In this document: positions 20,405 to 31,321 of the stretch, in pieces | Numbering within the stretch: the stretch's first letter is position 1 | Layout of the letters: every line of letters starts with the position of its first letter | Assembly: GCF_030269925.1 (NCBI RefSeq) | Contig: NC_085125.1 | Coordinates: forward strand, 1,766,501 to 1,830,500 | Direction of reading: 5' to 3' | Origin: Bombyx mori | Taxonomy: Eukaryota > Arthropoda > Insecta > Lepidoptera > Bombycidae | Length of the DNA stretch: 64,000 nt | The notes under the pieces: model-generated | Seen by the model: the letters and a program-made list of their open reading frames with translations, nothing else | Databases searched by the model: none | Told to the model about the DNA's origin: nothing | Program-made: the position numbers and the translations under genes

Positions 20405-20752
20405 ATCAACGTGTCACTTAACACTGGTCTCTTCAAACTACTGAAGTACCATCGCACCGCACGCCACAGGAGTAGAGTTCATCCATACTACCTGGAGCCA
20501 CTGCGGTCATCCACAGTGCGTTTCCAGAGATCTTTTTTGCCACGTACCATCCGGCTAGGGAATGAGCTCCCCTCCACGGTGTTTCCCGAGCGCTATGACA
20601 TGTCCTTCTTCAAACGAGGCTTGTGGAGAGTATTAAGCGGTAGGCAGCGGCTTGGCTCTGCCCCTGGCATTGCTGAAGTCCATGGGCGACGGTAACCACT
20701 CACCATCAGGTGGGCCGTATGCTCATCTGCCTACAAGGGCAATAAAAAAAAA
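20405..20752 (+). mobile_element. LINE 3' end with ORF2 C terminus (family B reference copy)
   Basis: Open frame 20402-20695 reads HRTARHRSRVHPYYLEPLRS, RTIRLGNELPSTVFPERYDM SFFKRGLWRVL: the conserved C terminus of a non-LTR retrotransposon polymerase. The 3' UTR follows (gcggcttggctctgcccctg) and ends aagggcaataaaaaaaaa. 5' truncated, as is usual for LINEs. Confidence 0.88.
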
Positions 20753-21148
20753 GTATGAAACCTACAAACCCTTTCTATTTTCTCGTCAATTCTTTGATAT
20801 CCTCATCCAAGTTGCGTTTCCGTCTAGGCCGTGATAATAACAGACAAATAACAATATAAACATAATCGCACAGAGTTGTACTTATGAGTTATAACTAAAT
20901 CAATCCATTCCTTTTTGTGCGATCATCTAACAATTTAACAATGAGGTAATACAAATGGTGATTGATGAGTTGAATCGGCAAGAAAACATATCACCAAACA
21001 AATTCTTACAAAGTTACACATTTATTAGTTTTAAATATGTATACTATTCTATATCCTTGTGTCATAATAACTACACTTTGGAAGTAAATCGAGATCTTTT
21101 CTGCCACACTAGAGGGCACTACGAATTAAATCCATTTTCTAGACCGTC

Positions 21149-21339
21149 CATTTTTTTTTTCTACCTATGCTGATAGCCTTGAGAAGCTATTTCAGCTTCT
21201 CCTTGTGTAGGTGAGCTCACGGGGCTCAAACCGGAAGTGTTGCTAACACTGGCCCTAGTAAAACCAGTGCTTCGCAGAATCTACCACCGGATCGGAAACG
21301 CGACCCACTGAGAAGATCCGGCGAGAAATTCAGCGGGCT
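21149..21339 (-). mobile_element. Family C retroposon with 10-bp target-site duplication
   Basis: Poly(T) end at 21150, 5' end at cagcgggct. agaccgtcca flanks it on both sides (21141-21150 and 21341-21350). Confidence 0.88.
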
Positions 21340-21349
21340 AAGACCGTCC

Positions 21350-23677
21350 ATTAACCGATCTTTACCATTAAAATTTATAAAACCAATGAGTTTTGCAAAA
21401 CAAGTTTTAAAAACTAGTTGCGGGACCTGTTTATGGAAAGTTTTAACGGATACAAAATTCCAAATACAATATTAATTTATTCCTATTGTCTGCATTACCT
21501 ACTGACTACCTCGATTCTATTCTAGAGCCTAGTTTTCATCACATCCTTGAAGATAAAGCTAAATTTCCAGAGGTCAAACGACATGGCCACAAACATGAAT
21601 TCTCAGAATTATATAATAAACACTAATAAATATATGGCGAAAACGAATCGACCTAGTTTCGTATTTTGGTCCAGTTACGTCAAATCTTGCAAGCCAAAAT
21701 GTATTCATATCTTAGACACGCACATTGTAGCGTAACTAAATAGTCACCGCCGCGCGCCAAGATAGGTGCTCGCCAAGCCCAATGACTCACTAACAGCTTT
21801 TATCATTACCTATCACCAAACACCACTACCGTTCATATTTTCATGATTTTTTTGGCATATGAATTCTATTTTGGTAAACGTAAGGCAGTGTAGTACCTAT
21901 TTTTTTTAAGTAAAATCTTTATATACTTTATAAGGACATCCCATAAAAATTTATTTTTAATATTCACATTGAAATAGTTGAAAGTTCAATGACCTTTACA
22001 ACTTCTTAAGTGAAGGCTGTTTAAAAATTTCCATATCATTTTAGACGTATTTAAGTATTTCTCAGAACGATATAATTGGCCTTTTCGCATTAAAAGTGTA
22101 CAAAGTACAAACAGTGTAAAAAATTAAAAATAGTGGTTTTAAATATGATAAATATTTAAAAAGTTTTATGTTAAACCTTTAAAACACTCTCCTGTAAAAT
22201 TAGTAAGTTTTGAGATTATACAATTTTAATGCTAGAAGACAATAATATGTGCACTAGACTTTTTTTAGTCATCCGTTGTGTAGAGTACCATCTCGATTGG
22301 AAATCATTCTAAATAGGTACACTTTTACATCATGTTTTACACTTGTGCAGATATTTTATTATTTTATCAGTGTCTGCAACTATATTCTAAGTTTCGATAT
22401 CCTCTTTAACTAAATTATAATATATAGTTAACTAAATTATAATATAGTTTTTTAAGACATGACTTTTATGATTAAATCACCACAGCATTTAGAGAAAATC
22501 TAAAAACTCACATTTTAAATATTATTATTATTAACTGGATTTAAATAATGAATTTATAGCATCTATTTGAAGTAAGGATAAAGATCAAAGTATTTTTAAA
22601 AATAGGTGAATGTCCTTGTATCCCAACATGTTCCATAAAAATTCATAAAAAAAACCCAAATATTAGCAACATTTTAATATATATTTTTATTCAAATGAAT
22701 TCAATTGTACATTACACAGAATAGTTAAATTTTAGTGTACATTCATCATTTTTAAAATAATCATATTAATTACAAAATAAACCTTATCGGCGTAATATAG
22801 TTGTTACACATTATATCATATAAAAGTATGCTTTCAAACTCTCAAAGCCATAATATGGACAATATTTTTTTAATCTTACCAATTCATTTGAAATAGCAAA
22901 GTTTGAGCAATACTTTGCATATTTATTTGAAGATGGAAAAATATTTACTATAATGTGATCTGTTTACGTAAAAGTTGCATTTAAAGCTACGTGGACAATT
23001 TGTTAAAAAATTAACTATGTTTTAAATGCACCATTCAAAGAACTTCCTCAACAACATCACCTGTAATTTTCACATACATTTGTCATGCAAGCAATATATG
23101 AATAATACTGATAACAAATAATAGGCTGAGAAACATGTGAAAATAATTTCAATTATTAAACAATTTGATGTTCTACTTTTCTCAAGACATTTTATAATTG
23201 ACACGCATTTTAAAATATACCATTTTTTTAAAGCAACACCATGATTTTAAGCATATTGCTCACACAACAATTTGCCATTCTCAAGAAGCTAATAAATTAA
23301 TTACGAATTATATTTGATGTCTTGATCAGAATATCTACAGACCTAGAGAGGAGTCCACACCTAAGTACAACTGTCATCTGTATAATCTCATCCCTAATGA
23401 AGATAATGGACAAAACTTATTGAATCAATCAAATTAGAAGACTTAGCTTTTATATCCTTCATAATACTCAAACAAAACATGGACTGAGTATTATGAATTT
23501 TAAGTAATTTAACAATCACATTATTAATTTGTCAAAATATTCATGAGAAAATGTTCACGGGGGTGTAACATATCACTGTCTAGAGCTCATAATTTTTTGA
23601 ATTAGATATTCTCTTACATGAATATTATGTACAAAGGTGTGGAGCGGCGCTGCGGCTCATAGCGCAGCGGCGAGACA
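21350..23677. other. AT-rich intergenic DNA including probable capping-protein 3' UTR
   Basis: No gene or recognisable transposon seen. The part next to 23,677 is probably the 3' UTR of the capping-protein gene; candidate minus-strand AATAAA words are at 22,922-22,927 and 22,686-22,691. Confidence 0.45.
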
Positions 23678-24544
23678 TCATTGGCTCTTGAGCTCCTTAC
23701 CGATCGTGTAAGAAACAAGACGAGCCCAGTCAATCTTGCTGCGGGTCACAGGTAGTTGTCGTCTCAGTGCTTTGAACGTTGTGTCGCTCATGGTCTTGTA
23801 ATTGTCTGAAATGGCAGTTTGATACGTATTTTCTGCATCAGAGACAAGCCGCACGAACTCTTTAGCAGTGGCGACTTCACCGCTAGCCACCAGAGGAGCC
23901 TTAATTTCCTTTGAGCTCACAAGTTGTACATTACCATCCTCATAATAATGAACTTGAACACGTAGAGTTCCACGTAACTCTGTAGCAGGCCCGCCGACCG
24001 TCAAAGACCACACCGAACGCCACCGACCGTTCCAATAGTTCTTGGGTTGAAACTGGTGATCTTCGATACAGGCGACCAGCTGTACCGTACCAGAGTCGAC
24101 TGTGCGACCCACCACTAAACTAGCACCATGCTTGTAGTGTGCAGCCACGTACGCCGTTAGCTCCTCATCAAGTGCCGCCCGCCAAGGCTCAGCCGCTCGA
24201 TCGGGCTCGTAGGGTTCATACTCGGACGCTTCTTTGCGTAGATGGTCATACCTGAAAGAACACTTGGAGCGAGGATCGAAAAACCTTCCGCCACCAAGTT
24301 CGTTGTGGTCGGTGATGAGTGTATACAGCTCGGAGCCTTCGAGACGTACGGGCGTGAGTTGATCCTTGTTGTATTGAGCGAAGGCTCCACTAGCACCTTC
24401 CTTGAGCAAGGTATCGTTATTCAGCAACACCCTCACATCATTGAAAACTTCGTTAAATTCCCCTGGCGGCGAATGCAAAATGAAATCTGAAACGATTCTA
24501 ACTTTTTCTTGATCACTAATCACTTCGTCACCGTCCGCCGCCAT
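23678..24544 (-). CDS. cpa: F-actin-capping protein subunit alpha
   Basis: Single-exon CDS of 288 residues starting [20 protein letters not shown]; human CAPZA1 is about 286. The protein pairs with the beta subunit to block barbed ends of actin filaments. Landmarks include [20 protein letters not shown] near the N terminus, the mid-protein [19 protein letters not shown], the [20 protein letters not shown] core and the C-terminal [15 protein letters not shown] tail that binds actin. An upstream in-frame Met at 24601 exists, but MAADGDE is the natural start. AATAAA-type signals on this strand near 22,922 and 22,686 could end the transcript. The divergent neighbour starts about 1.1 kb away. Confidence 0.97.
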   Translation of the reverse strand: MAADGDEVISDQEKVRIVSDFILHSPPGEFNEVFNDVRVLLNNDTLLKEGASGAFAQYNKDQLTPVRLEGSELYTLITDHNELGGGRFFDPRSKCSFRYDHLRKEASEYEPYEPDRAAEPWRAALDEELTAYVAAHYKHGASLVVGRTVDSGTVQLVACIEDHQFQPKNYWNGRWRSVWSLTVGGPATELRGTLRVQVHYYEDGNVQLVSSKEIKAPLVASGEVATAKEFVRLVSDAENTYQTAISDNYKTMSDTTFKALRRQLPVTRSKIDWARLVSYTIGKELKSQ

Positions 24545-24586
24545 TTTCACTAGTTTGACATGACAATGACGGACAAGTAACCAGAG

Positions 24587-24638
24587 CCATAGATTATACA
24601 CTTAATATATACCCATAGATTATACACTTAATATATAC
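24587..24638. repeat. 26-bp tandem duplication at capping-protein 5' flank
   Basis: catagattatacacttaata tatacc occurs twice head to tail, starting 43 bases upstream of the ATG. Confidence 0.85.
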
Positions 24639-25496
24639 CAGAGCTGTCTGTCCTAGCAATAAACTTATTCAATATGGCAATCGGTTTCAGAAACGATACC
24701 ATTCTTGTCTAAACAGGGCTGCCAGGCTCGATAAAAATGAATTGACCAAATACGTACCGTACGTACGTAGTACGTGTACAAAGTTTATAATATTTGTTTT
24801 CAACATCATTAAATATGCATTACATTATTTTAATGCATTTAGAGAATTGGATAATCTAGTTGAAGTATCGCATTGGACCGCTGTAGATCATCCCTCCTAG
24901 TGAAGATGGCAAAAATATTTATCTTTAAAATGAAACTATGGTAAATATTTAGATTGAAAAGTAAGTAATGAAAATTTTCCTTAACTAAGAAAGTGTCTCA
25001 AGCCTTAAAATTGTAATTTAAAAAAATCTACCTTACAGTTAGTAAGCGCGTGTTACTACCGTACAGTTGGTGAAGGTGGTGCCATGGCGTAATAGATTAC
25101 GCCATGGCGCCTCTATTTAAAAAACATAATATGTATATACATTGGCAGCACTAAGCACAAAGTAGGAACACTGCAATATGAACCATCCAATAAGTAACCT
25201 ATTTACCGGAATATCAAAACTGCCAGTGCTTTGATAGCATCATGCAGAAATTTTAACAAAGATGTTGAGTGTGGTATCTCGATTCTCGGGTTCTTCTGAA
25301 AAATTCACTGAGGCCTCAGTAATTATTAACCACCGTTTTACTGAAAGTTTATTTTAAGCCTTTCATCTCGTTTCATTTAGTTTCATCCCAATTACAGTCA
25401 TAAACAAATCAACTTTACCAAACTTCCTCCAAATAATACTTTACTATAAATTACTTTCTACCTAAAAGAATATAATATAATATAAAAAACTACGCT

Positions 25497-25501
25497 GTAT
25501 A

Positions 25502-25535
<34 letters not shown>

Positions 25536-25536
25536 C
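25497..25536. repeat. (TA)n microsatellite
   Basis: About 20 TA units with one C interruption, about 130 bases before the NDUFA11-like start codon. Confidence 0.9.
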
Positions 25537-25664
25537 TGATACCTTTGCTTGTGTAGTTGAAAATGGAACTACTGTCAAATTGACAGATATTACAAAATTT
25601 GACATCTTTAAAGCCAGGAATAATTCGTGTTGTGTAACTCCTATTATTCTACAATCACAAAAAA

Positions 25665-26204
25665 ATGAATAAACTATTAAATTACAAATACTACGATACG
25701 CCTGAGGGCCAAGACATATTCATGAAGACATTTGTAACCAGTAAATATGCTGCAGTAGCCGGTCTTGCTGGTGCTTCTTTTGATGTGCTTATGTTCTCTC
25801 ATCCAAAAGGTTTTGTCAATACAATCGGTCGAATGGGCTATATTGTAGGCCCTCTAGTGGGTATGGCAGTTGCCTTCACATTCACTACCAACGTTGCCCA
25901 AAATATTCGTGGGAAAAACGATAAACTCAATTACTTCTTGGGTGGTGCCACATCTGGCTTTGTGTTTAGTGCTTGGATGAAAAAGGGGATTATCGCGGTG
26001 CCTGCCGCGGTGGTACTAGGCGCAATAGCTGTGGTAAAGAAGACAGGCATCGATGAAGGCTGGATCTTTTTCCCAGATGCGGCACAATCTACTAAAACAA
26101 TCAAATCAGTTAAACATGACTGGACTCTTCTCAAAGATATTGAAGAATTAAAGGGATGGACAGACGGTAAGCTAGTAAAAATATCAGCATTATTCACCAA
26201 TTAA
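25665..26204 (+). CDS. NADH dehydrogenase [ubiquinone] 1 alpha subcomplex subunit 11 (NDUFA11, B14.7-like)
   Basis: 179-residue single-exon CDS. It starts MNKLLNYKYYDTPEGQDIFM and contains four hydrophobic, Gly-rich segments (AAVAGLAGASFDVLMF; MGYIVGPLVGMAVAF; YFLGGATSGFVFSAW; IIAVPAAVVLGAIAVV). This is the pattern of the Tim17/22/23-related accessory subunit of complex I, which sits in the mitochondrial inner membrane and stabilises the membrane arm. DEGWIFFPDA and a hydrophilic tail follow. The start is the first ATG after a stop-rich leader; a TA repeat lies about 130 bases upstream. A related Tim17-family protein is less likely given length and the N-terminal tyrosine-rich motif. Confidence 0.85.
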   Translation: MNKLLNYKYYDTPEGQDIFMKTFVTSKYAAVAGLAGASFDVLMFSHPKGFVNTIGRMGYIVGPLVGMAVAFTFTTNVAQNIRGKNDKLNYFLGGATSGFVFSAWMKKGIIAVPAAVVLGAIAVVKKTGIDEGWIFFPDAAQSTKTIKSVKHDWTLLKDIEELKGWTDGKLVKISALFTN

Positions 26205-26775
26205 AATATTTTAAATAGATATCTGTTGATAATGTTGTTAAAAAATGCAAAATATTACACGTTTGATACTTAAATTATTTTATTAACATAGTTATCAATG
26301 TTTATGATTTCACACGTTATAAGAGAAGTTTTTTTTGTTGAATGAGGGCTTTAACTTAATAGCAACTTTTAATAGCATCTAGTTTCTGAATTTTATTTTA
26401 TTACTTGAAGTATCAAAATCAAGTAGTAAAGGAGTTAGCGTCATGGGCGTCTAGAGCTAGAACAGACTGCCGAAGATCGATGTAAATGGAAAATTTTTAT
26501 TCGAAAAGTATGATATGGTAATAGGAAAGAATGGTGGATGATGATGATGATTTACAGTATTACATTCATGTTTGCTATTTTGTGTAAAATCAACTATAAG
26601 CAATCTAGTAGTGTATTGATATATTTTTATGAATTTACGAGTAAAGATGTGTGACTCTTCTTGTCAATTCTGCAGTCTAATCATAACTATCTATTTTACA
26701 TACAACACATAGTAAACAAGAATTTAGGTATAAATCACAAATAACCATAATGATTTCTAAAGTGACATTAACATT

Positions 26776-26855
26776 GCCGATGTCGATGGGCTTTGATAAC
26801 CATTTAACACTAGACGGGCCATGATACTGTTCAGATGCCTAACCAATAAATAAAA
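26776..26855 (+). repeat. Degenerate Bm1 3' relic
   Basis: gatgtcgatgggctttgata ... aaccaataaataaaa: recognisable but highly diverged tail. Confidence 0.5.
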
Positions 26856-27273
26856 AACAACTCATTAGAATGAAAAACATAATAAAAGTTTTTCCTACCA
26901 TGTTATAGCAGTTTGTTTACCATAAAATATGTAACTAATTATATTTTATTTTATTTTCAGGTTCCAAGCAATAGAAAATCATGTAGAAAATGTAAATAAA
27001 CTTTAAAAAATAATTTATCTGTTAAGAGTTACAACTAAAAATGTTAAAAATCAATGGATTTTTTAAATAAAAACTAGTTCATTTAGATGGAAATAGAATT
27101 ATTAGCATCCTCAGTGGTTTATACTTACTTACTAGAAAATCAACAATCCAAAGAGTGTCTGGTTTTTGACACAAAAAAAATCTGCTCAATAAATAACGAT
27201 AGAATAAATTAAATTTTTTTTTATAAATATTGATTCAATTAGAATTATTAACATGTTCATTTTATATTGAGGT

Positions 27274-27520
27274 GTTTTTTTTATTGCTTAGATGGGTGGA
27301 CGAGCTCAAAGCCCACCTAGTGTTAAGTGGTTACTGGAGCCCATAGACACCTACAACGTAAATGCGCCACCCACCTTGGGATATAAGTTCTAAGGTCTCA
27401 CTATAGTTACAATGGCTGCCCCACCCTTCAAACCGAAACGCATTACTGCTTCACGGCAGATATAGGCAGAGTGATGGTACCTATCCGCGCGGACTCACAA
27501 GAGATCCTGCCACCAGTAAT
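27274..27520 (-). mobile_element. Bm1 SINE (body)
   Basis: ttttttttattgcttagatg to gagatcctgccaccagtaat; close to consensus. Confidence 0.9.
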
Positions 27521-27529
27521 TACGAAAAT

Positions 27530-30500
27530 TATAAAGGTAGTGGTGGAGGTAAATCAATTTTAAGCAGCTACTAGATTCCATATATAAACAATCCTGCAAA
27601 AACCTAAAAAAATGAAGGAAAAAGGGCAGACCAAAATAAAGCCGAAAAAATGGGGAGTTAATTCACAAATTTTTGGCTCTGGATTTGAATTGTTCAGAAT
27701 CCCTAAGAGTGAAGATCTGCAACCCATAGATGTTATATCGTGTAAGTCATCACTCATTAAAATCTATATCCTAATTATTGCTTAAAGGGTGTGTCCTTTG
27801 CCAGTCAGAACGGATAAAGACTTCACAGCTGAAATATACAGGATAGTGGCATCACACAAACTTACAATACACCCTAACACCAGGAGTGGTCTGCGAAATC
27901 ACTTCAGATTATACCTACCATCTTTATCAAATGATACTGTTTATTTTGAAAAATTGGTCTGACCACCACAGGAGCTGAATGTAATCACGCACTAAATAAT
28001 GCAGAACTGAATTTGTTCTTCGTTGATTGTAATAAAAAGAAAAATTATATAAATGAAACACTGATTAATTCCACATTATTTATTAACTTAACAACTAAAA
28101 ACAAAAAACAGAAGCGTTAACAAAAATAAATGTTTTAACAAAAACCCTTGAATGAATTATTAAAGGAATGATATGATAATATAGTATGAGTGTACACATT
28201 TACTGGTATGAATAATGTATACGGGAAACCGAAAACCAACATCAGAGTCATTACAAACATCGCGATATATATAAAATTGTTTTTTACCGTATACGAATTT
28301 AACAATTACAACGGCCAACGCCCATGGTCAATGACCCATGGTGCGGCGGGACGCGATTTAACCCTTTGCTTTAGATTGCCTGTTCACAGACGAACGTTAA
28401 TGAGTCTCGATTTTAGAAGCAGAAAATCGAATCTGATCTTTTTTTTTCTAGAGATATTATATTTCACTGATTCCAGTTTCCTTTTTTACGTTAATTTTTA
28501 CAAAAAATATAAAATATATAGGTACTGTAATATGTTCACTTTTATGTAAGACATGGATATACAAACTCAAATACAGTTTATAATGTGTTCAAATCTTGGA
28601 TAGTGGTCATTAACGGATATGTAAATTAAACCACCGTTAGGTATGTACTTAATTTATTTCTTCATTGAAAAAATCCATAAATGTCGGACATTAGATATTG
28701 TGTCCATTTGAAATTACTCTAAGCTGTGAATCGTGATAATTTTAAAATGTTTCGTGTGTTCTATAAATATATGTGTTAATAGATGCATTATAAATAATAA
28801 AAAGCGGAAAGGTTCTCGGCAGCTTGGCCCGTAAGCTTTAAATTGTCAAGATTTAATAATATCCTCCTTAAAATTTAGTACTGGGATGTTTAAGTGCTTT
28901 TAGCTCACAGAACGGATGGTGATTGAATAAACTTTTGTTTTGATAGATCTATAATAAGAAATTAAAAAATCGGAAATGACAAAATAATAAAAACACTCGT
29001 CAACAATTACCTCAACAACAATCTCGTAAATGTGTAACAATAACTTAAATGCAATCAAACTACGATGAATTTAAGAGGCCTTTTACAGAGACATTCGGGG
29101 AAAGCTGATTTTGTTGTTGTTGCGTGAATGGTAAAATCTATGCGCGCAGTTATGCTAAGCTTGTAGTGTGTGTATTAAGTCGTCGTGGCCTAAAGGATAA
29201 GACGTCCGGTTGCATTCGTATGTAGCGATGCACCGGTGTTCGAATCTTGCAGGCGAGTACCAATTTTTCTGATGAAATACTTACTTAACAAATGTTCCAT
29301 AAAGTTCCATAAATGACGTTCTTAAGAATACGAGATTTATGTCACAACGGAAACAATTTTATTTACTTATACCATTCATATTTAATTGTCTTTTTATATC
29401 TGCAGAGTTGAGAATAAAGATTGAATATTTTTGCCAAAAACTACTCTCTATTTGATTAGAAAAATTTCAAAATAAATATTCACGCATCTTTTTTATTTTT
29501 ATAAAAAAACCATCAAAACTTTCGAGTGATTTAGGCGCGAAATGGCTACTAGTTTAAAAAAAGTACCTAACTTTATTTACGTGAAAAAATAAAAACATCT
29601 ATGAGCTGTGGTATGTACCTACGTTTTCGATTAATTTTATTAATTTTTGTCTTTTAAGTCCAAATTTCGCGTAGGAAATTTTTCTAAAGATACAAATCAT
29701 ACCAAGAACTTTCCAAAAAAATACAAAAGATTTATATAAAATTTAATATTTCACTTCGAACACCAATCAAATTACATTTCTCTGACATTGAGACATTTTA
29801 ATAATCTAAATTTAAATGGACGCAAAAAACTAGCTTTCATCTGTTCCACAATATTAATTCCATAACAAAGAATAGAAATATAAAAAATTTGGCCAAACGT
29901 TTGGAAGAAATCGAGTAAAACATGGATAAAGGTTCATTAAATGTACGATAATGTGTTTTAATTTAAAATTTTACTTATTAATTACCTACTTAAATAGAAG
30001 GTACCTTGCGCCTTGGGCCAAAACATTCAGTAATAAAACGGGTCAACACTGAAAGTTGGACAAATATACTACTCGCATAGCAAAACGTCGGATGTGCCAC
30101 TTTTAAACAAACAATCATAACTTTTATGTAGTTACGAGTACACGCTATATTCTTTGGGCATACTATTAAGTTTCCCATCTCGCAAATATAATCACAATAT
30201 ACTAAATTGAATATAATGGGTATGTGCAAATTTAGAGCTTATTTTTTGAGAGATAAATCTGTTTATGACGTAAATTTGGCACGAGAGTATCGAACAAACG
30301 TTTTAAGGAGGTTACTTGTTGAATTTAAAAAAAAAACATTACTTTCCGTCACCAAATATCATCTTTCCAATAACAATATATTTGTATCAATGCTTAAATT
30401 ATGTTAACCATTAAAATCAATCTGCAACATTAAAAAATAAATATGAAGCCATAATGCGACTAAATTCCCATAGCATTGTTCTTTAGAATATTATGCGCGA

Positions 30501-31170
30501 ATAAAAAATGGTACTGTTACAATAAAACTATTATCCGTTAAACAACTGATCTTATATATTTTAATCTTATAATATTTTCGTCTAAAAATACGTTCAAATC
30601 GAAAATAAAAAGTACACAGACACACACACGATAATTAATTAAATTGTTTATGGAAATACTAGAGACTACAGAAAGACCATAGATAATCAATGTCACTTTA
30701 ATGTTATCACAATATACGCATGTATCTTCTATTCAGTTCTTAAATTATTTTCGAAACATTTGAGAATGAAATGGAAATAATATAGCTCAAGAACAATTTT
30801 ATTTAAATTAATATTCAAAGGGATGTTTTATTATTTTTTGAGAGAGGCATTACGAAGAGCAAGAACATAGCTAATGTATTGGACAGGATTCTCTGTCGCT
30901 TTTTCGCTTGCCACATTTGTACATAAAAGAAGAAGACAGATTACTGTTTGTTATTTAATCATGAACATTATAAAAATTTTAAACCCTTAAAACCGCTTCA
31001 TTCTTTTCATTTTGTAAGTCAATAAATATTTCTTTGTCTTGGTGTTTTTACTAAAAACAATAAACTTTCTTCATTGGCTAATCTGTGCATCATCGCAATA
31101 CCATAGCCAATATGATCAGATCGCAAAGAGAAACGACTTTAAGGGGTTCCAGACAAACATTGCTTGCAAC
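27530..31170. other. AT-rich intergenic region
   Basis: Apart from a Bm1 head at 29,181 no element or gene is recognised. Short open frames here (for example near 28,190 and 29,990) have low-complexity, non-conserved-looking translations. The portion near 31,170 is likely RIC3 3' UTR. Confidence 0.45.
29181..29300 (+). mobile_element. Bm1 SINE tRNA-like head
   Basis: cgtggcctaaaggataagac (A box) and ggtgttcgaatcttgcagg (B box), then ttttctgatgaaatac; truncated before the body. Confidence 0.75.
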
Positions 31171-31174
31171 ATCT

Positions 31175-31321
31175 TTATTCGGTATGTTTTGGCCCATTCT
31201 CCAATTTCGCCGGAACTAATTCGTTTTCATCCAACTCTTCCTCTTCCACTTCCTCCTCGATCTCTTCTATTTCTATCTCTTCTTCGATTTCTTCCTCTTC
31301 TGAATCTTCTTCGGGTTGGTT
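31175..31321 (-). CDS. ric3: RIC3 exon 11 (poly-acidic C terminus and stop)
   Basis: NQPEEDSEEEEIEEEIEIEE ... LVPAKLENGPKHTE then TAA. 48 codons with about 30 Glu/Asp. The acceptor (atacag) sits at the edge of a TTTA repeat, so it has an A-rich rather than pyrimidine-rich tract. The other strand reads Ser-rich, a shadow of the GAA/GAG codons. Confidence 0.8.
   Translation of the reverse strand, partial: NQPEEDSEEEEIEEEIEIEEIEEEVEEEELDENELVPAKLENGPKHTE

Larger units (their letters stand above)
24545..25664. promoter_or_regulatory. Intergenic region between divergent capping-protein and NDUFA11-like genes
   Basis: Both housekeeping genes point away from this 1.1-kb gap, so it must hold both promoters. 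It contains a 26-bp tandem duplication (24587-24638) next to the capping-protein start and a TA repeat (about 25497-25536) near the NDUFA11 start. No transposon copy was recognised here, unlike the flanking DNA. Confidence 0.5.
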
